Source of the DNA: Patiria miniata
Taxonomy: Eukaryota; Echinodermata; Asteroidea; Valvatida; Asterinidae
NCBI RefSeq assembly: GCF_015706575.1
Contig: NW_024037070.1
Span: forward strand, 429,874 to 493,873
Direction of reading: 5' to 3'
DNA: 64,000 bases
The notes under the pieces were generated by a model. The model searched no databases. It saw only the letters and a program-made list of their open reading frames with translations, and had not been told where the DNA came from. How positions within the stretch are numbered: the stretch's first letter is position 1; each line of letters starts with the position of its first letter. A program made the position numbers and the translations under genes. This document shows, one piece after another, positions 56,030 through 64,000 of the stretch.

Positions 56030-58684
56030 AATAAAGCCGTCGACCCAGCAGATCACGAAGCAAGCACCGCCGCCAAGCGCGTAGCACATCTAGGTCACAA
56101 AGACCCCGCAAGAAATCGCCAAACCGTGGTAGTTCCAGGGCCAATGACTACAAGAATGACCAACGGGAGCAGCAAGACCTCATTAACGACGATGACCTGA
56201 CCCTACCGGGTGACACATTTAACTCCATCACTGTGTCCAACATGTGTGTCACTCTGAGACAGCTGCAAGGGCCTACCGAAGTCTTCACTACACTAGACGT
56301 CGTTTGCCCAGATCGACTCGGAAGACACTTCCTGAAAGTCAAAGTGGACGCAGGAGCCAGCGCCAATACACTACCAGTCCGTACGATGCAACAAATCTAC
56401 GGTAGCCGATGGACGTCACTAGCCTCACCAACCGACACGCAACTCACTGCGTATAACGGTTCTAGATACTAGAATAACCTGCCATGGATACATACACCTG
56501 ATGTGTAGTTACAAGGGTGGCGATTGGTCCCGGGAGAAATTCTTCATAGTTGATGTACCCGGTCCTGCCGTTGCTGGCCTGCCGATGAGCAGAAAGCTAC
56601 GACTAGTAACGATACATGCAGTATCTTCCAGCCACAACACACACTCGATGCCTCAACCAGTAGTTACAGGCACACCTCTCATCAAGACGCACCGCATCCA
56701 AGGCATTGGCAATCTTCAGAAGTTGTACCCAACACAGTTTGACACACTAGGCAACTTCAAATCACAAGCACATCTCCATCTGAAAGAAGACGCCCACCCC
56801 AGCATAGACCCACCTCGCAAGTGTAGCGTACACCTTAAACCCAAACTTCAGGCTGAATTGGATAAGATGGAACGTGACGGTGTCATCCGTAGAGTTACAC
56901 ACCACACCGACTTGTGCAGCTCCCTGACGACAAGCGTAAAAAAGGATGGTTCACTCCGACTCTGTCTGGACCCAAAGCGTCTGAACGACAACCTCAAGCG
57001 GTGTCCTCACAAAATACCTAAGTTAGAGGAGCTGAATCCCGCATTCTCTCAAGTGATGTTTTTCTCAAAGCTTGACGCTAAGGCTGGCTACTGGTCTGTC
57101 CACTTGGACGATGCATCCAAAGAGCTGACAACGTTCCGCACACCCTTCGGGTGATATTGTTTTCGTCGACTTCCATTCGGTCTTTCGGTAAGCCAAGACA
57201 TATTTCAGCAGTGCATGGATAGCATCATTAGCAAGGTACCAGGCTGTGTTGGCATCGCTGAGAGTGAGCACGATGCCAATCTCCTTCACCTCATGGAGAC
57301 AGCCACACGCAAAGGCCTCGTCTTCAATAGTAGCAAATGCCATATCAAGACGAAGCAGATCAACTTCTTTGGCTCCCTATACTCAGCTAGTGGTATTCAT
57401 CCTGACCCTGGCAGAGTTGCCAACATACATGCCATGCCAACTCCGCCAGACGAAGAAGACCTGCAGAGGTTCCTCGGCATCGTCAACTTCGTGTCTTCAT
57501 ACATTTCCAACTGTGCCAACAAAGCCGCACCCTTGCGAAACCTACTGCGGAAGGATATCCCGTTCATATGGCAAGATGACCACCAGGCTGCATTTTTTGC
57601 ACTCAAGCACTCCATCACAGCCAAGTCATGCCTTCAGTGTTATGACCCAAAGCTGAAGACCACCCTCGAGGTTGACACCTCTCAGAAAGGCCTCGGTGCC
57701 TGCCTCATCCAAGATGGAAAGCCAGTGGCATTCGCATCTAAGAGCCTGTCGACTTCCCAATCCAACTACTCCAACATCGAATGGGAAACTCTTGCCCTGG
57801 TTTTTGGTGTAATCAAGTTCCACACATACCTTTTCGGTTGCCGCTTTTGGTGCTCGACGACCACAAGCCGCTTGTGACCATATGGAACAAACCACTAACC
57901 AGTGCCCCACTACGTCTGCAAAGACTACTAATCAAAGTGCAAGGGTACCAGTTTGACTTTGAGTACAAGCCAGGCAGCACCATGGTGATAGCCGATGCAC
58001 TGAGCAGACTCCCTAATCCGACTGATCATGATGACGTACCCCAAGATGTTGCCGTCGACGTTCACAGCATTGAACAGCAGATAAGCACCCAGCAACTAGA
58101 CTTGGTGCACTTTGGCGCAGCCAAGCAGGACGCCCTCCAACGCGAGACGGTCAAGGACCCAGTCCTCAGAGAGCTATAGAGATTCATATACGCTGGCTGG
58201 CCTGAATCAATCAAGGATGTACCTCGAGACATCCGTCCATATTGGTCATTCAGAGATGAACTAGGGCTGGCCTCTGGTGTCATATTCAAGGGTCGTCAAG
58301 TAGTCATACCTGAATCAATGAGACAAGACATCCTCGCCCAACTCCACATTTGTCATCTCGGCATCGAAAAGACGAGACGCTTAGCTCGCAACTCCGTCTA
58401 CTGGCCGAACATCAATGACCACGTCAATCAACTAGTCAAATCATGCCAATCATGCAAAGTGCATCAAAGCCGCCAACGGAAGGAACCACTCCAACCTCAT
58501 GATGTACCTCTCACACCATGGTGGTGCACAAACTATCTAACACGTCAAGCTCATCTGTCGCTCTAAAAACAGCAGCAACGTTCAGTATCTTTGGCGTGTC
58601 AAAGGAGATAGTCTCCGACAACGGTCCACAATTTGTTGGACAACCATACAAAACCATGTGTGAGGAATGGTCGGTCACCCATGT
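56030..58684 (+). pseudogene. Outer gypsy pol (protease, RT, RNase H, integrase part)
   Basis: Protease: VKVDAGASANTLP at 56341-56379 (DAG where DTG/DSG is usual), frame change near 56470. RT: DGVIRRVTHHTD, VKKDGSLRLCLDPKRLN and FFSKLDAKAGYW (first Asp), TGA stop at 57152-57154, then RRLPFGLSVSQDIFQQCMD. The F/YxDD active site is missing: the protein runs from GCVGIA straight to ESEHDANLL near 57250. RNase H: LEVDTSQKGLGACLIQDGKP, frame change near 57845, then VLDDHKPLVTIWNK. TAG at 58177-58179. Integrase: the HHCC zinc region HICHLGIEKTRR...CQSC is intact, but ~25 residues holding the first catalytic Asp are missing near 58520. VSDNGPQFVGQP follows until the insertion at 58685. Confidence 0.85.
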
Positions 58685-58866
58685 TGTCATGTATTTACGT
58701 GGGTTATTCCGGGGAAATAATGTCAACAATGATACTGGGGGCTGCCATATTGGAAAGGTGATTTATTATGCTCACGTGACCTGACGTCATAACTGAGTTG
58801 ATTATCAATGGGCGCATAAGTGATATAGTTCCAACATACAGTTCCGGTCATGCACAATACATTACA
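58685..58866 (-). repeat. 3' LTR of the inner gypsy element
   Basis: TGTCATGTATTTACG...CATTACA on the plus strand. Contains CACGTGACCTGACGTCA (E-box plus CRE-type words) at ~58773-58789. Confidence 0.95.
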
Positions 58867-58880
58867 CTTCCTCCTCACTA
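58867..58880 (-). promoter_or_regulatory. Polypurine tract
   Basis: On the minus strand GTGAGGAGGAAGTG directly precedes the 3' LTR, the expected place for plus-strand priming. Confidence 0.75.
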
Positions 58881-59252
58881 TTCAGATGATTATTTAAATG
58901 TTAAGCAAACTCCATATCATGTTTTTATGTAAGCTTGTGAAGTGGCTGATAAATAATGCTGATGCAAGTAGCACTAAGCAGTTCAACAAGTTTTGCGAAT
59001 AAATGCCGCATAATATGTGAGATAATAAACATTAATATAATGTCTATTTTGCATATATCCTGGATGAAATGGCAATTTTCATTTTTCATTGCAAACGCTT
59101 AACACAACACTTTTTTGTTCTCTTTTCTAAACTATCTACTTAACATGCTGGTCTCTAGACTTATAGAGAAAGTGCAAATACAACTTTAAGAATTAAACCT
59201 TTTAAACATAATGGTTGTACGTGTGTTTCAAGACGGTTTGTCTTTTAGACAG
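58881..59252. other. 3' untranslated region of the inner element
   Basis: AT-rich, no coding frame. Confidence 0.6.
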
Positions 59253-62200
59253 TCACAGATTGAGTTTATCTGGGGGTTTGCGATTGCGAGATGGGTAGCG
59301 GCGTTCCACTACTTTTGGGCTTGCTGGCAAGGGTGGTTCTGCTGGAGTGAGTGTTTCGCTAGGCACTGCTTGTTCTGGCGTAGCGGTTAATGATGCAGGG
59401 ATGACTGGGTCTGGTTGAAGTATCTCTGGGACTGCATCATGTGGTGTGTTCAGATCAGGTGGTTTTCCGGTGTCAGAGTCGATGAGTTGGTCAACATGTC
59501 GGCGCCAAATCATGTTTGGCCCAACACAAACTTGGTAGGACAGTGGACCAGATCGCGCATGTATGACTCCTGGGATCCATTTCTGCTTACCGCGGTAGTC
59601 GCGAACAGAGACTGTCTGGCCAATGTGAAACTCTCGGGTCACACTAGCAGACTTGTGAGATGTTGCTTGATCCACCTGCTTACTGCTAACATGGTTGCGA
59701 ATGTTGGGTTTCAGAATGTCCAATCGCGAACGAAGGTTGCGTCCCATGAACAGTGTAGCGGGGGACTGTCCAGTCGTAGAGTGAGGAGCATTCCTGTATG
59801 CCAACAGGAAACTAGCCAGTTTGGCAGATGTGGTTCCTTTCTCCCCTGTCATTGATTTCATGGCTTGCTTGAATGTCTACACAAACCGTTCAGCGAGGCC
59901 ATTTGTTGCGGGATGATATGGGGCAGATGTGATGTGTTTCACACCGTTGCGCTTGAGGAACATCTGAAATTCATCAGATGTAAACTGGGGTGCGTTATCA
60001 CTCACGAGTTGCTCCGGAACTCCATTTCTCGCGAAGATGGCTCTCAGAATATCAATGGTGTGAGAAGAATCGGAGGATTTGGTGCTTACCACTTCTGGCC
60101 ATTTGGAGTGTGTACCACTACGATCAAAAACATTTGACCGAGGAACGGTCCAGCATAGTCAATGTGGATACGTTGCCATGGAGACATGGGCCATTCCCAT
60201 GTGTGAAGTGGTGCTGACTTAGGGTTGTGCTGGACTAGCTGGCATCCAGAACAACCTTTGGCAAGTTTTTCAATGTCACTGTCGATGCCAGGCCACCACA
60301 TGTAACCGCGTGCGAGGGTTTTCATTTTGACAACCCCCAGGTGACCTTCATGTAGCTCGATGAGGACCTTGTCGCGTAGCTTGGCTGGCACTACAACGCG
60401 TAATCCCCACATGAGGCATCCGTTGTGTACGGAAAGTTCATGCCTACGTGCGTGGAATGGATTCAGTTCAGAGTCGTGGGAGTGAGGCCAGCCCTTCATA
60501 GTGTACTCGTAAGCTTTGGCGAGTACGACATCGCGAGCAGTTTCCTTGCGTATTTGGGCACTGGTGACTGGCAATGTGTCGAATTGCGACAAGTGTAGGA
60601 TATCATCTGGGTCAGTGTGCTCTACCCTGACCTCAGGAAGTGGCATTCGCGAAAGTCCATCCGCGTTACAGTGTTTGGTGGTACTCTTGTACTCAATTTC
60701 GTAGTCGTAGCTGGCAAGGAATACAGCGTAGCGAACCATGCGAGAAGCTGTCATTGCAGGGATGCTCTTAGCGGGATGAAATATTGACGTGAGCGGTTGG
60801 TGATCGTCACCAATGTGAACTTCCGCCCACACAGATAGTTGTTGAATTTCTTGACACCCCACACGAGCGCTAAGGCTTCCTTGTCGATTTGCGAGTAGTT
60901 TCGCTCAGCGGATGACAATGTTCGCGAAGCATATGCGATTGGTCGCTCCGTGTTGTCGGGCATTACGTGGGACATGACGGAGCCCAGCCCGTACGGTGAT
61001 GCATCGCAAGCTAATTTGACTGGCAACTTTGGGTCGTAGTGGGTCAAGACTTCCTCAGATGTGATCAGAGTTTTTGCCTGCTCGAATGCTGTCTCACATT
61101 CTGTAGACCACGCCCATTTGTGATTTTTCTCCAAGAGCTGGTGAAGTGGGTGTAGAACAGTGGAGAGGTTAGGCAAGAATCTGTGGTAGTAGTTGATGAG
61201 TCCGAGGAAGGAACGAACCTGCCCAACATTAGTAGGTCGGGGTGCGTTCTTGACCGCGTTGATCTTGTCCTGCGTCTTTGTAGTCCCCGTGCGTCAATTT
61301 CATGACCACAGAAGACTACCTTGCTCTTGAAGAACTCGCACTTGGATATGTTGAGACGCAGTCCTCGATCGCGCAACACAGATAGAACTTTCTCCAGATT
61401 ACGAAGATGTTCTGTGTTATCGCGACCGGTGATGAGCATATCATCCAGAATGCACTGCACACCTGGAATGCCCTGGATGATTTGCTCCATTGTCCGTTGC
61501 CATATTGCGGGTGCTGATGCTACTCCGAAGGCAAGTCGATTCATTTTGAACAGTCCCTTGTGAGTGTTGAGAGTGAGTAGCTTGCTTGACTCCTCGTCCA
61601 TTACCATATGTAAGTATGCTTGTTTGAGGTCAAGCTTACTGAAGTGCTGTCCGCCTGCCAGGGTGGCGAACACGTCGTCGATCTTGGGCAAGGGGTAATG
61701 GTCAACATGCAAGTTGGCGTTAACAGTCACTTTGAAGTCACCGCAAATTCTTACCCCACCATTTTTCTTTGGAACGGGCACTATGGGTGTGGCCCATTCA
61801 CTAGTCTCTACTGGTGAGATAATGTTCTGCTGTTGAAGCTTGGCGTGCTCAGCTTCAACTTGGGGTCTCAGTGCATATGGCACTTGTCTTGCCTTGAGGA
61901 ACACTGGGTGAGCATTATCTTTGAGAGTCAATTTTGCTCGTATGTCTGTGCGTTCCCCAATTTCGTCCTTGAAGAGTTCAGGATACGAGTCTAACAAGGC
62001 TTGTAACTTAGCCTCCATGTTCACTGGCGGATGCTCAGATGATATGGCGAAAATGCTCGGCCAGTCCAGTTTGAAGTGGGCGAGCCAATCGCGACCAAAC
62101 AATGCTGGCCCACCGCGTTGAACAACATACAACAGTCCGGTGTGTCGTTGTTCCTGGTAGCAGATGTCCACTTGCAGACAACCAACTGGTGATACCTTTT

Positions 62201-63230
62201 CACCAGTGTAGGTCTGCAATTTGACTGGAGTTGACTCGAGTTTCGAATTCGCGAAATGTCGCTGGTAGTCTGCCTTGGAGATTACAGATACAGCCGAACC
62301 TGTGTCAAGTTCCATGCGAATATTTGTGCCATTAATCGATGGGGTCAACCAGATCGTGCTATCTTTGCGATGATCCAGATTGTTGACTCCGAGTCGACCG
62401 ACGTAGGTCATGTCGTCGTCGCTACTGGCTTCCTCGACTGATTTCATGGGTTTCGCCTTCGCTTTTCCTCCTTGTGGTCGGCCTTTGCGAGAGTTACGTG
62501 GGCGACTAGCCTGTTGTGGACTAGCACTCGAGCGGCAGACTGGTCGGATGTGACCTTTCTTGTTGCATCCATGACACGTAGCGTCTTTGAAGTGACACTG
62601 GTTGGGAGAATGACCAGATTTCCCACAGCGATAGCATGTCGATGTTGAAGTTGGTTGCGGTTTGGCTGCGAATTTGTGGACCGAAGTCTCTGGTTTCAGC
62701 TGTTGTTGAAATTCAACTGCGTCTTTAGCAGCAGCTTCCATAGCTGTAGCTATCTCAATCGCTTTCTTGAATGTGAGCTTAGCTTCAGCGAGTAGACGTT
62801 TAGTGATGTTGCCAGCCCGCAGACCACACACTAGACGATCACGAAGTGCGTCATTGAGATAACTCCCAAATTCGCAATATTCTGTCAATCGTCTAAGTTC
62901 AGCGAGATATGCAGTAACTGATTCTCCCTCACGCTGATCACGCTTGTGAAAGCGAAACCTCTCTGCGATAACAAGCGGTTTGGGGGCGAGGTGTTTCCTC
63001 AGCACATCAACTAATTCTGTGTACGACTTGGTACTTGGCTTTTCAGGAGCAATCAGATTTTTCAACAATCCATAAGTCTTTGGGCCTATCAGACTGATAA
63101 ATGCAGGCACTTTGCGATCGTCAGTGATTGCATTTGCGGCAAAATATTGATCTAGTCTTTCAATATATGTCGGCCAATCCTCCTCAGTACGATCGAATGG
63201 ATCGATCCTGCCTATGAGCGAACCAGCCAT
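59253..63230 (-). pseudogene. Inner gypsy gag-pol polyprotein, lightly broken
   Basis: Start Met taken at 63230 (MAGSLIGRIDPFDRTEEDW); the frame is open to 63275. Residues below count from 63275. Gag with two CCHC knuckles (CYRCGKSGHSPNQC 214-227; CHGCNKKGHIRPVC 234-247), protease LDTGSA (Asp 324), RT with KLDLKQAYLHM (Asp 549) and LDDM (610-613), all in one frame with no gag/pol shift. A one-base change near 61288 moves the RNase H to another frame (CDASPYGLGSVMS), another near 60803 the connection and HHCC integrase region, and a missing base near 60114 removes the second integrase Asp codon. Q-to-stop TAG at 59877-59879. The C-terminus ends RRYPSRNRKPPDKLNL at 59253. Confidence 0.85.
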
Positions 63231-63435
63231 GTTGCAGTCAAATACAGTACGTGTGTACGCTACACGAGTAGGCAAACTAACAACGGTAAGTCTATGTGTA
63301 TATGTACGTACCGAACGCCGCGAAAACTAGACGGAAATTCCGCTCAAAATCACTGATTTGCAGCTCTCCCCGGCGAAGAAAACTACAAGTAGTCAATGAC
63401 AGACAAGTTCTTGTTGCTAAATGTTAACAGTAAAA

Positions 63436-63451
63436 CTCATCCTCGTCGCCA
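63436..63451 (-). promoter_or_regulatory. Primer-binding site of the inner gypsy element
   Basis: Minus strand TGGCGACGAGGATGAG begins two bases after the 5' LTR. TGGCGAC starts are common in gypsy elements. Confidence 0.75.
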
Positions 63452-63453
63452 GT

Positions 63454-63635
63454 TGTCATGTATTTACGTGGGTTATTCCGGGAAAATAATGTCAACAATG
63501 ATACTGGGGGCTGCCATATTGGAAAGGTGATTTATTATGCTCACGTGACCTGACGTCATAACTGAGTTGATTATCAATGGGCGCATAAGTGATATAGTTC
63601 CAACATACAGTTCCGGTCATGCACAATACATTACA
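63454..63635 (-). repeat. 5' LTR of the inner gypsy element
   Basis: 182 bp, TG...CA ends, one difference by eye from the LTR at 58685. Confidence 0.95.
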
Positions 63636-64000
63636 CATGTTACCTCCTCCCCTCGATACCCTCGCTCGAATGGGATGGCAGAGCGAACAGTCAGAACCGT
63701 GAAGTCCGTCATGAAAAAGTGCCACGAGACCCACCAGGATGTCAAGAAGGCATTGCTCAACCTATGAGCAACACCAATCGATGCTCATCTGCCCTCCCCG
63801 GCAGAAATCCTATTCGGACGACCAATCAGCACCACACTACCGAGCAACAACCCTATGGTTACCACCCAGAAACCGTTGGAGAACAACGACCGTCTGGCAT
63901 CACGCAAGGACAGCATGAAAACCAACCATGACCAACATGCTGGCGATAATCTACCTCCCTTGTACGTCGGACAGAAAGTTCGCATATTGGACCAACTGAG
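63636..64000 (+). pseudogene. Outer gypsy integrase, continued
   Basis: After the CATGT duplication the integrase core resumes (TSSPRYPRSNGMAERTVRTV, with the catalytic Glu in GMAERT). A TGA stop lies at 63765-63767 where CGA is likely. The frame then stays open to the window end with SPAEILFGRP and LPPLYVGQKVRI, the start of the integrase C-terminal domain. The element continues past 64000. Confidence 0.85.

Larger units (their letters stand above)
58685..63635 (-). mobile_element. Young complete Ty3/gypsy element with LTRs
   Basis: 4951 bp. Two 182-bp LTRs differ by one base (GGGGAAA at 58711 versus GGGAAAA). Target duplication CATGT at 58680-58684 and 63636-63640. Primer-binding site, single gag-pol region and polypurine tract are all in place on the minus strand. 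It interrupts the integrase of the outer element. Confidence 0.95.
54249..64000 (+). mobile_element. Decayed Ty3/gypsy element, split by a younger one
   Basis: 5' LTR, primer-binding site, gag, protease, RT, RNase H and integrase in the usual Ty3/gypsy order on the plus strand. The integrase is split at 58684/63636 by the minus-strand element 58685-63635 and continues to the window edge. The 3' LTR is outside the window. Many stops, shifts and two key deletions show it is inactive. Confidence 0.85.

Noticed and set aside
1..64000. tRNA, rRNA or snRNA genes
   Set aside because: No A/B-box-bearing cloverleaf or rRNA-like stretch was noticed by eye; a dedicated scan was not possible.

Overview
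This is animal nuclear DNA, not bacterial. It is AT-rich and gene-poor, with homopolymer runs, a 500-N assembly gap, many non-LTR, LTR and DIRS-order retrotransposons, hAT-, pogo- and TTAA-type DNA elements, and one C2H2 zinc-finger exon of the Snail family with a splice acceptor. The TACATG microsatellites and the repeat types suggest a marine invertebrate, perhaps an echinoderm or hemichordate. That placement is a guess. I found no tRNA, rRNA or CRISPR array. The only probable host gene is the Snail-type exon at 29524-30362 (+).

Layout. 1-3.36 kb: a DIRS-order element on the minus strand (gag-like ORF plus RT/RNase H, running off the left edge). 3.37-3.66 kb: a small insertion bounded by a 29-nt inverted repeat, holding a hammerhead/Penelope-like hairpin. 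3.7-5.1 kb: two diverged copies of a ~710-bp repeat rich in TGACGTCA and ACTTCCGGT motifs. 5.1-8.2 kb: repeats only. 8.23-26.42 kb: a nested pile. The outermost layer is a ~1.4-kb element with terminal hairpins (element A). It was hit by a LINE (8382-20495) and by a hAT-like element (20558-25207). The LINE was hit by a second terminal-hairpin element (element B, 9919-13854) and by a second DIRS element. That DIRS element was hit by a TIR element carrying a 22-bp palindromic satellite (14719-16472). The hAT-like element was hit by an RTE-type LINE (21341-25003). Target-site duplications or restored reading frames support most layers.

26.8-31.3 kb: an LTR fragment split by a TTAA-flanked element, a 464-bp hairpin palindrome, a TAA-flanked MITE, the Snail-type exon and a 764-bp TIR element just 3' of it. 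31.36-41.88 kb and 42.38-52.87 kb are the same ~10.5-kb sequence on either side of the N gap, most simply two contig ends that overlap but were not merged. This block is largely a ~9-kb element with inverted ends built from ATGGCGGCC-rich units, containing further MITEs.

53.4-54.2 kb: another TGACGTCA tandem array. 54.25-64.0 kb: a decayed Ty3/gypsy element (+) whose integrase is split by a young, complete Ty3/gypsy element (-, 58685-63635) with 182-bp LTRs and a CATGT target duplication.

The most unusual signal is the terminal-hairpin family (A and B). Each copy carries a short subterminal word that matches the stem of its own far-end hairpin although the words differ between copies, and the near-end hairpins differ by a compensatory base change. 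Its body is tandem DNA dense in ETS- and CREB-type motifs.
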